Positions 16,988 through 25,385 of a stretch of 29,292 bases of DNA are shown piece by piece. The translations under genes were made by a program, and so were the position numbers. The stretch's first letter is position 1. Each line of letters opens with the position of its first letter. The stretch is taken from NCBI GenBank assembly GCA_964542435.1, contig CAZIVE010000027.1, positions 1-29,292 of the forward strand, in the 5' to 3' direction. The notes beneath the pieces were generated by a model. The model searched no databases, was not told where the DNA came from, and worked only from the letters and a program-made list of their open reading frames with translations. Origin of the DNA: CAZIVE01 sp964542435 (GTDB lineage Bacteria > Bacteroidota > Bacteroidia > Bacteroidales > Tannerellaceae).

Positions 16988-17004
16988 TGTCAAGATATTG
17001 GACA
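16988..17004. promoter_or_regulatory. Candidate autoregulatory site of the sigma-54 regulator
   Basis: TGTCAAGATATTGGACA is an inverted repeat (TGTCAA-N5-TTGACA with one change) that differs at a single base from the site at 20289-20305. It is centred about 50 bp upstream of the predicted start of the regulator transcript. This copy lacks the extra half-site found at the two sigma-54 promoters. Confidence 0.6.
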
Positions 17005-17154
17005 CTATTTTTGATAGAAAAACAGGGAATTGTCTGTCGCCGCAGCGATTGGGTCGTAAGTTTATCATTGCGACAAATGTCCGTTTGTTGGCTTTACATA
17101 CGAATGCATAGTAGGAAATGGGCGTCTCGACTGCCCCAAACCATGGTCAAGCGT

Positions 17155-17486
17155 TGAGTACAGCTTTCCGCNNNNNNNNNNNNNNNNNNNNNNNNNNNNN
17201 NNNNNNNNNNNNNNNNNNNNNNNNNNNNNNNNNNNNNNNNNNNNNNNNNNNNNNNNNNNNNNNNNNNNNNNTGAGTACAGCTTTCCGCTCCAGCGGCGAC
17301 CCGTAGTCACATCATGAGTATAGCTTTCCGCCCGAGCGGCGACTTGTAGTCACATCGTGAGTACAGCTTTCCGCTCCAGCGGCGACCTGTAGTCACATCA
17401 TGAGTATAGCTTTTCGCTCCAGCGGCGACCTGTAGTCACATCATGAGTATAGCTTTCCGCTCAAGCGGCGACTTGTAGTCACATTG
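17155..17486. repeat. Tandem array with 43-bp period (array 1), interrupted by gap
   Basis: Five contiguous complete units at 17272-17314, 17315-17357, 17358-17400, 17401-17443 and 17444-17486, each 43 bp, plus the first 17 bp of another unit (17155-17171) left of the N-run. Each unit starts TGAGTA, has the core TTTCCGCTC(C/A)AGCGGCGA, and ends GTAGTCACATCA or a close variant. The core contains a 5-bp stem CCGCT/AGCGG. Units differ only at scattered bases. The N-run almost certainly hides more units that the assembler could not resolve. Confidence 0.95.
17172..17271. other. Assembly gap of 100 N inside array 1
   Basis: Exactly 100 N, bounded on both sides by the same repeat unit, so the true number of copies is unknown. 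Confidence 0.95.
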
Positions 17487-17534
17487 TGAACAGAAAAAAA
17501 ACATAGGAAACAGACTTAGCCAGTGCTTTTCTCC

Positions 17535-17572
17535 TGTCCAATAATCATACAATGCTGTCCATATTTTTGACA
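17535..17572 (+). promoter_or_regulatory. Upstream activator site of the receptor promoter
   Basis: Inverted repeat TGTCCATATTTTTGACA at 17556-17572, with an extra half-site TGTCCA at 17535-17540, 21 bp further up. The inverted repeat is centred about 90 bp before the predicted transcription start, a usual place for an NtrC-type enhancer. The spacing is identical to that at 20268-20305. Confidence 0.75.
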
Positions 17573-17627
17573 TTCCCGTTTCTTTCCCTTTTATAGAAAC
17601 CATTGAAAAAAAGGAGATTGACGATTG

Positions 17628-17643
17628 TGGCACATCGCTTGCA
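17628..17643 (+). promoter_or_regulatory. Sigma-54 promoter of the outer-membrane receptor gene
   Basis: TGGCACATCGCTTGCA matches the -24/-12 consensus TGGCAC-N5-TTGCA at every defined position, with GG and GC 12 bp apart. The predicted start is about 17654, giving a 19-nt leader to the ATG at 17673. Confidence 0.9.
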
Positions 17644-17672
17644 ACTCTTTCTGAAAACAAATATAAGTTCAA

Positions 17673-19969
17673 ATGTTTATGAAAAAGATGATGTTCCTTG
17701 CATGTCTCTCTTTGATTTTCACTATGGCCACACAAGCTCAGAACCGCATTTCCGGCAAAGTGACGGACGTGAAGAATGCAGCGATTCCCTTTGTCAACGT
17801 CTCCCTGATGTCGCAGGACTCGGCGTTGATCACCGGTAGTACGACCGATGATAACGGTAAATTCAAATTGGCATACAATAAAACAGAAGCTGCGAGCTAT
17901 CTGCTTCGCATCTCGTATGTAGGTTACGTCACACAGTATATTCAGATGAAAAATCTGAACCATTCGGTTGACATGGGCACCATCGTTCTTGATGAGGTGT
18001 CGCAGCAGTTGGGAGAGGTGCAGGTTACGGGAAATGCAGTGGTGCATAAGGTGGATCGCATGCTGCTGTTCCCTACTGAGTCTGCACTGAAGAACGCCTA
18101 CAATCCGTACGACCTTTTGTTCAATATGTCCATACCGCATCTGCAGGTAAATGCACTTTCGAAGTCGCTTTCAGCAAACGGCGGCAGCGTGCAGCTTCGC
18201 ATCAACGGCGTGAAAGCGTCGCAGGCCGAGGTTACGGCACTCTTGCCTAAAGATATTGTCCGTTTTGAGATGATAGAGAATCCGGGTGAACGTTATGGCG
18301 ACGAGACGCTGGGCGCTGTGCTCAACATCATCGTCCGTCATCGAGAAGCGGGCGGATTGGTCAATGCGCAGCTGACCAATTCTCCGATGTTGCCTTTTGG
18401 TGAAGATTTCCTTACAGCGAAATACAATTACGGCAAATCGCAGTGGGGCGTGAACTATAGTCTTTCTTACCGCGACTTCAGAAAGATCAGAACGGACAAG
18501 TCGGAGACGTTCAACTTGGCTGACGAGACGATCCGCCGTGTGCAGGAAGGTGTGAATGACCGGAAGAAATCGAACACTCATGACATCGATTTCAGCTACA
18601 ACTATTCCGAACCCGACAAGTATGTCTTCAATGCCGTATTCCGTAACAACATCATAGATGCGCCGTTCCAAGGTGAATCCAACAAACTGTATGATGCTTC
18701 TGATGCCTCTCATTATATTCTTTCGAAGATCAAGAATAGTTCCAGCAGCTATTCGCCTGCCTTGGATCTTTACTATCAGCGCAACCTTCCGAAGCAGCAG
18801 GTGCTGACGCTGAACGTCACGGGAACTTTGATTCATTCCTCCTCTGATCGAAACTATTTCGAGCAGACCGTTGAAAATGTACCTTTGGCTGACATCACGA
18901 CCAACGTCAGCGGTAACAAACGCTCCGTCATCGGCGAGGCTATCTATGACAAACGTTTCAAGAAGATTACCTTGAGCGGCGGCTTACGCCACTATCAGAT
19001 GTATGCCAAGAACCAATACAGCGGCTCGTCGCCCGTCACCTCCGAAATGAATCAAATGCGTTCGTCTGCCTTTGCTGAACTGCAGGGCAATCTGAAGAAG
19101 GTGAGCTACGGCGTCAGTATGGGCATGACTCGTTCCTATTTCAAGGAGAGCGGTGAGTCGCACACCTATTACACCTTCACGCCGACGGTCAAGGTGGCAT
19201 TTGCTCCACACAAGAATGGCTATCTCAGCTATCGTTTCAACACCTCTCCGCAGATACCTTCACTCAGTTCTCTGACGAATGTCGAGCAGTACATCGACAC
19301 CATCCAGATTTCCCGAGGCAATCCGAATCTGAAGACCTACAACGTCTATAACAACAATCTGAACTACTCATTCAACAAAGGCAAGTTTGTCTTCATGACC
19401 GACGTGACCTACAGTTACAAGGACAACTGCATCATGGAGAATGTGTTCGCCGAGGGAAATCATCTGGTCATCATGGACGACAACCAGCGTTCCTATCAGT
19501 CTTTGCAGGTAGGACCGACCTTCATACTCCGCGGATTGGATCTTTTGAAGCTGAAAAACTTCCTCACGCTCAGTTTCGAGTGCGGATTTGCCCGTTACTG
19601 GAGCAATGGCAACAACTATACGCACACCTACAATAACTTCTATTACAATGCGCAGTTTGCAGCATCTTACAAGTCCTTCGCTTTGCTGGGACAGTTCAGC
19701 AAGAACAGAAACACTTTGATGGGCGAGACCATCTTCAAGGGAGAGAATCAGACAGTACTGTTGGCCAACTGGAGTCACAAAAACCTGCAATTGGCCGTGG
19801 GCATGCTTTTCCCCTTCACCAACAACTATAAGACCGGTCTTGAACGTGTCAGCAAAGTGGCTCCCCACAGCTCCTGGACCTACGCCAAAGAGACCGGCCA
19901 GCTTCTCGTCCTCAAACTGAGTTATAACTTCGAGTTCGGTCGTCAGTATAATTCCATTCGCAAGCGCAC
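17673..19969 (+). CDS. TonB-dependent-receptor-like outer-membrane beta-barrel protein, 3' end in gap
   Basis: About 765 residues are visible before the gap. A signal peptide (residues 1-22, ending ATQAQ), a carboxypeptidase-like regulatory domain (about 24-110; RISGKVTDVKNAAIPFVNVS), a plug-like domain (about 120-225; SVQLRINGVKASQAEV and PGERYGDETLGAVLNIIV) and a large outer-membrane barrel follow in order, as in the outer-membrane beta-barrel/TonB receptor group of Bacteroidetes. No SusD-like partner follows. The barrel continues up to the N-run with LSYNFEFGRQYNSIRKR, close to the usual end, so only a short tail should be missing; the reading frame after the gap (to 20204) runs through a terminator and is not coding. 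A start at 17679 (MKKMMF) is an alternative. Control by the sigma-54 promoter and the neighbours suggest a role beside the TolC-type exporter; import or export is not decided by sequence. Confidence 0.88.
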
Positions 19970-20069
19970 NNNNNNNNNNNNNNNNNNNNNNNNNNNNNNN
20001 NNNNNNNNNNNNNNNNNNNNNNNNNNNNNNNNNNNNNNNNNNNNNNNNNNNNNNNNNNNNNNNNNNNNN
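19970..20069. other. Assembly gap of 100 N at the 3' end of the receptor gene
   Basis: Exactly 100 N. The stop codon of the receptor gene should lie within it. Confidence 0.95.
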
Positions 20070-20080
20070 AAAATAGAAAA

Positions 20081-20136
20081 GGGAGCTTCGCTAGATGCGA
20101 TAATGGGTCGCATCTTCGAAGCTCTCTTTATGTTAT
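20081..20136 (+). terminator. Terminator after the receptor gene
   Basis: Arms 20081-20100 (GGGAGCTTCG then CTAGATGCGA) and 20108-20126 (TCGCATCT then TCGAAGCTCTC) pair along nearly 19 bp with one bulge and close a loop of seven bases. A T-rich stretch follows. This shows that the receptor gene ends before this point and that the TolC gene needs its own promoter. The interval 20137-20267 shows nothing I can name. Confidence 0.75.
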
Positions 20137-20267
20137 TTGGATATACCAACACTATGTTCCATTCCTCACCACGTTGCCGCTACGTGTCAACATGGTGCTT
20201 CTAAAAAATACCATCTTCGATGAATTTTGGCATCCTAGGCGGAGACTTGACGATATCATCTATAGCC

Positions 20268-20305
20268 TGTCCAAAAATCATACACCTCTGTCAAGATATT
20301 TGACA
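20268..20305 (+). promoter_or_regulatory. Upstream activator site of the TolC-type operon
   Basis: Perfect inverted repeat TGTCAA-N5-TTGACA at 20289-20305 with an extra half-site TGTCCA at 20268-20273. It is centred about 90 bp before the predicted start. From the half-site to the -24 box is 93 bp, exactly as in front of the receptor gene, and AATCATACA between the sites is shared. Confidence 0.78.
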
Positions 20306-20360
20306 CTCTGCGTTTCTTCCCATTTCTCCAAACTGTTGGAAAATAGATCTATGACTATTG

Positions 20361-20376
20361 TGGCACGCGGATTGCA
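20361..20376 (+). promoter_or_regulatory. Sigma-54 promoter of the TolC-adaptor-permease operon
   Basis: TGGCACGCGGATTGCA matches TGGCAC-N5-TTGCA perfectly. The predicted start is near 20387, 19 nt before the ATG at 20406. Both this and the receptor promoter read ATTGTGGCAC at the -24 box. Confidence 0.9.
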
Positions 20377-20405
20377 ACTATATAGATGAAGTAAGAGATC
20401 GAAAG

Positions 20406-21740
20406 ATGAAAAGATACATTTATATAGGAGTATTCAGTTTGATGGTACTGATGAGTACGGCGCAGGAATCATCCGACGTTTGGACCATGGACCGTTGCAT
20501 GCAGTATGCAGTGGAACACAGCACGGGCGTGATGAAAAAGCAGTATGAGGCTGCTTCCAGCCGTTCGGATTACCACTCGGCTGTGGCCTCGTTCTTCCCA
20601 ACGCTGGATGCACAGACGGGCGGACAGTACAATTGGGGACGTGGAATCAATCCTGAAACCAATACCTACAGCAATGTCACCACTTTCAATAATTACTATG
20701 AGCTTTACACATCACTCTCGGTATTTGATGCCGGACGTACCTTTAATCAATGGCGTCAGGCGAAGGTGGGACGTCAGCTGGGGTATAACAATGTGCAGAA
20801 GGCGAAAGACGACAAGGCCATCGAGGTGATGCAGGCTTTCGTGGATGTGGTCTATACGCAGGGTTGCGTGAAACTGGCTGAGGATAAATTGAAGGAGAGC
20901 CGAATGGCTTTGCATAAGGTGGAACGCCAGGAGGAACTTGGACTGAAAGGTAAACCCGATGTGGCGCAGATCAAAGCGCAGGAGGCTGAAGATGACTACA
21001 ATCTGACGCATCAGCAGAATCTCTACGATGCCGCATTGCTCAAGCTGAAGACGGCCATGAACTTCCCGACCAAAGATCTGTTGCCGGTCGATACAACGAT
21101 GCAGCATTTCTCTCCGCTCATGAGAGTTGAGAACAGCGACGATCTTTTCCAATATGCTTCGAACAATAATCCCGATGCTATGGCAGCCAGCCTCAATGTG
21201 AAGAAGAGCCGGTTGCAGTACAGCATCGACAAGAGCAAGCTGATGCCTTCGCTTACGTTCAGTGCCGGCATCAACACCAACTATTACGAGAATCTTTCGA
21301 ACAATGCGACGGTGCAGTCGTTCCATTCGCAGATGAAGAACAACCGAGGCGAATTTCTCTACGCCACACTTCGTATTCCCATCGTCGATTTTGTGACGCG
21401 CAGCACGGTGAAGCGTTCGCGTAACAATATGCTGATCTCGCAGCTCGAGAAGGATGAGACGATGCGTAAACTGCAAAGCGATATCGAACAGGCCGTCATG
21501 GACTGCAACGGATATGCCAAGGAAATCACGCAGATGGAGAATAAGGTGGACGCCGATTCACTGGCATTCCACGCCACGAGCCGTAAGTTTGAAGAGGGAA
21601 TGCAGAGCGCCATCGATCTTTATACCAGTGCCAACACGTTGCTGTTGTCACGCGTGACGCTGCTTCAGAAGCGGATGCTCTATGTTCTCAAAGATCGTCT
21701 GGTGGATTATTACAAAGGTGAAAGTTTGATCAAGCAATAA
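20406..21740 (+). CDS. TolC-type outer-membrane efflux channel
   Basis: A 444-residue outer-membrane factor that forms the exit duct of a tripartite exporter. The signal peptide covers residues about 1-19 (ending STAQ). The two-fold repeated helical and strand pattern of the family is visible: WTMDRCMQYAVEHS near 25-38 is the first conserved OEP motif, and long charged helices run around 120-210 and 330-420. The ATG at 20406 was chosen because an upstream in-frame start at 20358 lies inside the sigma-54 promoter. The adaptor gene starts 11 bp after the stop, so the genes are surely co-transcribed. No lipoprotein Cys is present after the signal peptide, unlike many RND-linked OprM-type channels. 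Specificity cannot be deduced. Confidence 0.92.
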   Translation: MKRYIYIGVFSLMVLMSTAQESSDVWTMDRCMQYAVEHSTGVMKKQYEAASSRSDYHSAVASFFPTLDAQTGGQYNWGRGINPETNTYSNVTTFNNYYELYTSLSVFDAGRTFNQWRQAKVGRQLGYNNVQKAKDDKAIEVMQAFVDVVYTQGCVKLAEDKLKESRMALHKVERQEELGLKGKPDVAQIKAQEAEDDYNLTHQQNLYDAALLKLKTAMNFPTKDLLPVDTTMQHFSPLMRVENSDDLFQYASNNNPDAMAASLNVKKSRLQYSIDKSKLMPSLTFSAGINTNYYENLSNNATVQSFHSQMKNNRGEFLYATLRIPIVDFVTRSTVKRSRNNMLISQLEKDETMRKLQSDIEQAVMDCNGYAKEITQMENKVDADSLAFHATSRKFEEGMQSAIDLYTSANTLLLSRVTLLQKRMLYVLKDRLVDYYKGESLIKQ

Positions 21741-21751
21741 CGGATACAATC

Positions 21752-23002
21752 ATGGATATACAACTTGAAAAGAAAAAGGGCATTCCCCGCAAATATATTC
21801 CCTACATCATCGGAGGCGTCGTCTTTGTCGCAGCGCTGGTCTGGCTGGCACTGGGAAACTTCTCCAGTACGCTGAAGGTGGAACGTAAGGGATTGAGCGT
21901 TGTGGACGTCAAGAAACTGCAGTTCGACGATTTCGTACGGATGGACGGACGCGTGGCTCCGATCAGCATCGTGCAGATCAGTCCTGAAGAGGGCGGCATC
22001 GTCATGGAAAAGGTAGTCGAAGAGGGCGCACATGTGAAGAAAGGCGACGTGATCATACGTCTCCGCAATTCCAATCTCGATCTCCAGATTTTGAACGCAG
22101 AATCGGAACTGGCCGAGAAGCAGAACCTCTTGCGCAACACGCAGGTCACCATGGAACAGGACCGATTGAACAACCGCAGCGAAAAGCTTCAGCTCGACAT
22201 GGATGTTACCCGCAAGGCTCGCGCTTATCGCCAGCAGGAGAAGCTTTATAAGGAACAGCTCAACTCCCGTGAGGAATATCTCCAGGCCAAAGAGGATTTC
22301 GAACTGGCTCAGAAAAAGCAGGGTCTCATATCGCAACGGCTGACGCAGGACAGCATTTATCGCAGTACGCAGGTGGCTCAGATGCGTGAGAACCTCGATA
22401 ACATGCGGCAGAACGTGCTTCTCGTCCGCGAGCGCAAACAGCATCTGAATGTATGCAGCGATATCGACGGAGAAGTGGGATTACTGGATGTGGAACTGGG
22501 ACAGAATATAGGTTCCGGTCAGAACATCGGACAGATCAACGATCTGAGCGATTACAAGGTGGAGGCTTCCATCGACGAACATTATATCGATCGTGTGCAT
22601 GCAGGTTTGGCTGCCACCTTCGAACGCGAAGGAAAGACTTACAATCTGAAGGTACGTAAGGTTTATCCCGAAGTGCGCGAAGGCAAGTTTCGTACGGATT
22701 TCGTCTTTACCGGCACACGTCCCAATAACATCCGCAGCGGTCAGACCTATTACATCGACCTGCAGCTCGGACAGTCGTCGCAGGCCGTAGTGATTCCGAA
22801 GGGAACCTTCTTCTCCGTCACGGGCGGTAACTGGATCTTCGTACTCGATAAGAACGGCAAAAAGGCGTATCGCCGCAATATCCGTATCGGTCGTCAGAAT
22901 CCTGAGTATTACGAAGTGCTGGAAGGCCTCGATCCGGGCGAGAAGGTCATCGTGAGTGGTTACGAAGCCTATAAAGACAACGCTGTTTTGATTTTGCAAT
23001 AA
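21752..23002 (+). CDS. MacA/HlyD-type periplasmic adaptor protein
   Basis: A 416-residue membrane-fusion protein. One N-terminal membrane anchor (about residues 15-35), first half of a lipoyl domain (about 65-100; GGIVMEKVVEEGAHVKKGDV), a long coiled-coil hairpin (about 105-225; rich in Glu, Lys and Gln), second lipoyl half (about 232-255; CSDIDGEVGLLDVELGQNIG), a beta-barrel domain (about 260-335), and a membrane-proximal domain ending in KVIVSGYEAYKDNAVLILQ. It links the inner-membrane permease pair to the TolC-type channel. It lacks a lipobox and is therefore anchored by its helix. It is 11 bp after the TolC gene and 16 bp before permease 1. Confidence 0.93.
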   Translation: MDIQLEKKKGIPRKYIPYIIGGVVFVAALVWLALGNFSSTLKVERKGLSVVDVKKLQFDDFVRMDGRVAPISIVQISPEEGGIVMEKVVEEGAHVKKGDVIIRLRNSNLDLQILNAESELAEKQNLLRNTQVTMEQDRLNNRSEKLQLDMDVTRKARAYRQQEKLYKEQLNSREEYLQAKEDFELAQKKQGLISQRLTQDSIYRSTQVAQMRENLDNMRQNVLLVRERKQHLNVCSDIDGEVGLLDVELGQNIGSGQNIGQINDLSDYKVEASIDEHYIDRVHAGLAATFEREGKTYNLKVRKVYPEVREGKFRTDFVFTGTRPNNIRSGQTYYIDLQLGQSSQAVVIPKGTFFSVTGGNWIFVLDKNGKKAYRRNIRIGRQNPEYYEVLEGLDPGEKVIVSGYEAYKDNAVLILQ

Positions 23003-23018
23003 CAGAACACAAAGAAGT

Positions 23019-25385
23019 ATGCGCAACATTATTCATCTTAAATCCTATTTCAAGTTCCTTAGCAGGAACATGGCATATACCCTTATCGATGTGTTTGGAC
23101 TGTCGGTCAGTCTGATGTTTGTCATTTTGATCGGCGTCTATACCTATCAGGAATGGAACATAGATAAGATGCATACCAAAGCCGATCGCATCTATGCCTT
23201 CGCCATTTCCGCAAATGGAGGAGTGGCTACCGGCGCTCATTGGGGCATTCAGTCGAAGCTGAAAAGCCGTTATCCGGAGATTGAGGAGACTTGCGCTGTG
23301 GCCAATATCCGTAACATTACGATCAAAAATGCTGCAGGCGATCGGATCATGACCAATTTGTTTCTGGTGGATTCCACCTTCTATGATCTGTTCGACTTTC
23401 AACTTTTGAGAGGCGATCGGAAGACGGCGCTTGATGCTCCGGAAAAGATCGTGATTAGCGAGGATTGTGCCCGTCGTTTTTTTGGCAATCAGGATCCGAT
23501 TGGCAAATCCATTCAGTTTAACGATTCTTTATCGCTTACCGTCAGTGCTGTCATGGCTCCTATGAAAAACAGCTGCATCCAATCGGCCAACAAGAGGGAA
23601 ACGGACATGATACTCAACTTTGCCGTGATGAAGTATTTCAGTTCGACCCTGGCTGAAGAGAATACGCATATGGATAATTGTGGCTCAACAGATATTTATA
23701 TTCTCACGCATCCCGGGACGAACCTTCCTTCCAAATCGGATGATATGCAAGCTTACCTGAAAACTTTCTTCTGGCCGTTCCAGTTTGCAGACATGCATGC
23801 TAAAGTCGAGCTGATACCGTTCAATCAGCTTTACTTTTCCAACATTAACGGAGAGTCTGGTGCCCATACACTTGGAGATCGGAAGCTGGTGAATGTGCTT
23901 TTTGCTGTCGGGTTGCTGATCCTGCTCTTTGCTCTGTTGAACTACATCAATCTCACCGTGGCACAAGCCGGATTCCGAGCAAAGGAGATGGCTACGCGTC
24001 GTCTGCTGGGCAGTTCGCGTACGGATATCATGGTTCAGCTTATTGCTGAGAGTACATTGCTCTGTCTCGTTTCGAGTGTCATCGGATTTGCCTTTGCCTA
24101 TTCTTTTGCGCCATACGCAGGACAACTGCTTTCGACGAAGCTATTGATGGATGATGCCATTACGCCAATGAGTGTGGCAGCTGCAATCGCTTTCATTCTC
24201 GTTGTCGGTTTTCTTGCAGGCATCATTCCTGCTTTGGTCGTTTCGGCTGCCAAACCTATTGAAGTGGTGCGCGGAACATTCCGCCGACGCACGAAGATGG
24301 TATTCAGCAAAGTGATCATCACCTTCCAAAATCTCATTACCATTGTTATGATTGCTTGTGCGCTCACAATGATTCTTCAGACACACCATCTCATCAATGC
24401 TCCGCTGGGTTACAATAAGAATAATATTCTCGTCGTCTTAAACCCTTCATACGACTTTCAGAAAATAGATGCATTCGTGAATGAACTGCACGCCCTTCCG
24501 TGTGTGAAGATTGTTTCCAAAGCCTTCGGCACACCGTATGACTTCGGTAACAATAATACGATGACACTTCATGGCAGGACCATCAGTTTCCAATCGTTTG
24601 AAGGCGATGAAAATTATATGAAGATATTCGGACTGACGCTTAAGCGTGACAATCACATTGCCGATGAGGACGGTGATTATCTCAACTCACAGGCATTGGC
24701 TGAACTGGGACTGAAAGAGGATGCCGTAAGTTATGAGTTTTATGATCGCAAACCGTTGATCCGTGGTATCGTGAATGATTTCCACATCGGTTCGATCGAA
24801 GAGGTGCAAAGACCTATTCGCATCACGATTCATAAAGACTTTCGTTACCCTACACAATATATCATTCAGGTGACTGGCGATCCGGTCAAGGCTCTTGAAA
24901 ATGTGAAAAGTGCCTATAAAAAGGTGTTCACCATAGATATGCCCGACGAAACGCCATACATCGATCAGCAGATTCAGAACTCGTTCGACAGTGAAATACG
25001 CATGTCGAAGATCGTTTCGCTGTTTGCTTTCATTGCTGTGATCATCGCATTGCTCGGCCTGCTGGCCATGAGTACCTATTTCATTCAGCAGCGCAGCCGC
25101 GAGATTGCCGTGCGCAAGGTGTTCGGCAGCACCAGCCGGGAGGTTTTGAAAAGACTTGTTCTGACCTTCCTCAGTTATGTGCTCATCGCCTTCGTCATTG
25201 CCGTGCCGGTGATCTACTATTTCATGAACAACTGGCTCTCGGGCTATAGTTACCGTATCGTACTCTCGCCTTGGATTTACATAGTAGGCGGACTTTTCTG
25301 CCTTGTGATATCTTTTGCAACTATTTTCCTGCAAAGCTATCATGCAGCCAATGCCAATCCGGTGGACAGTCTGAACAAGAATTAA
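23019..25385 (+). CDS. FtsX/MacB-type ABC permease 1
   Basis: A 788-residue inner-membrane protein with duplicated FtsX architecture: helix 1 (about 19-43), a MacB-type periplasmic domain (about 44-280), three helices (from about 290, VLFAVGLLILLFALLNYINL, to about 405), a fifth helix after the FRRRTKM stretch (about 427-448), a second periplasmic domain (about 450-665), and three final helices (from about 668). The cytosolic coupling motifs AKEMATRRLLGSSR and REIAVRKVFGSTSRE, one in each half, are the contact sites for the ATPase. It has no ATPase domain of its own. It differs clearly from permease 2 further down and may form a pair with it. Such permeases often drive TolC channels through periplasmic motion rather than by transporting across the membrane. 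Confidence 0.92.
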   Translation: MRNIIHLKSYFKFLSRNMAYTLIDVFGLSVSLMFVILIGVYTYQEWNIDKMHTKADRIYAFAISANGGVATGAHWGIQSKLKSRYPEIEETCAVANIRNITIKNAAGDRIMTNLFLVDSTFYDLFDFQLLRGDRKTALDAPEKIVISEDCARRFFGNQDPIGKSIQFNDSLSLTVSAVMAPMKNSCIQSANKRETDMILNFAVMKYFSSTLAEENTHMDNCGSTDIYILTHPGTNLPSKSDDMQAYLKTFFWPFQFADMHAKVELIPFNQLYFSNINGESGAHTLGDRKLVNVLFAVGLLILLFALLNYINLTVAQAGFRAKEMATRRLLGSSRTDIMVQLIAESTLLCLVSSVIGFAFAYSFAPYAGQLLSTKLLMDDAITPMSVAAAIAFILVVGFLAGIIPALVVSAAKPIEVVRGTFRRRTKMVFSKVIITFQNLITIVMIACALTMILQTHHLINAPLGYNKNNILVVLNPSYDFQKIDAFVNELHALPCVKIVSKAFGTPYDFGNNNTMTLHGRTISFQSFEGDENYMKIFGLTLKRDNHIADEDGDYLNSQALAELGLKEDAVSYEFYDRKPLIRGIVNDFHIGSIEEVQRPIRITIHKDFRYPTQYIIQVTGDPVKALENVKSAYKKVFTIDMPDETPYIDQQIQNSFDSEIRMSKIVSLFAFIAVIIALLGLLAMSTYFIQQRSREIAVRKVFGSTSREVLKRLVLTFLSYVLIAFVIAVPVIYYFMNNWLSGYSYRIVLSPWIYIVGGLFCLVISFATIFLQSYHAANANPVDSLNKN

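Larger units (their letters stand above)
16931..17672. other. Divergent control region between regulator and receptor genes
   Basis: This 742-bp region has no gene. From left to right it holds the regulator promoter box, an inverted repeat, an unexplained stretch (about 17005-17154), a 43-bp tandem array interrupted by an assembly gap, a paired activator site and a sigma-54 promoter. Each element is listed separately. Confidence 0.85.

Noticed and set aside
17155..17486. CRISPR array
   Set aside because: Units are directly adjacent with a constant 43-bp period and no unique spacers; no cas genes are near. The same applies to 25448-25747.
17436..18140. 234-codon minus-strand frame at the receptor promoter
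   Set aside because: Overlaps a sigma-54 promoter, the repeat array and the start of the receptor gene; no family resemblance.
20070..20204. Continuation of the receptor gene after the gap
   Set aside because: The frame runs through a strong terminator hairpin, and the residues do not look like a barrel end; the stop is probably inside the gap.
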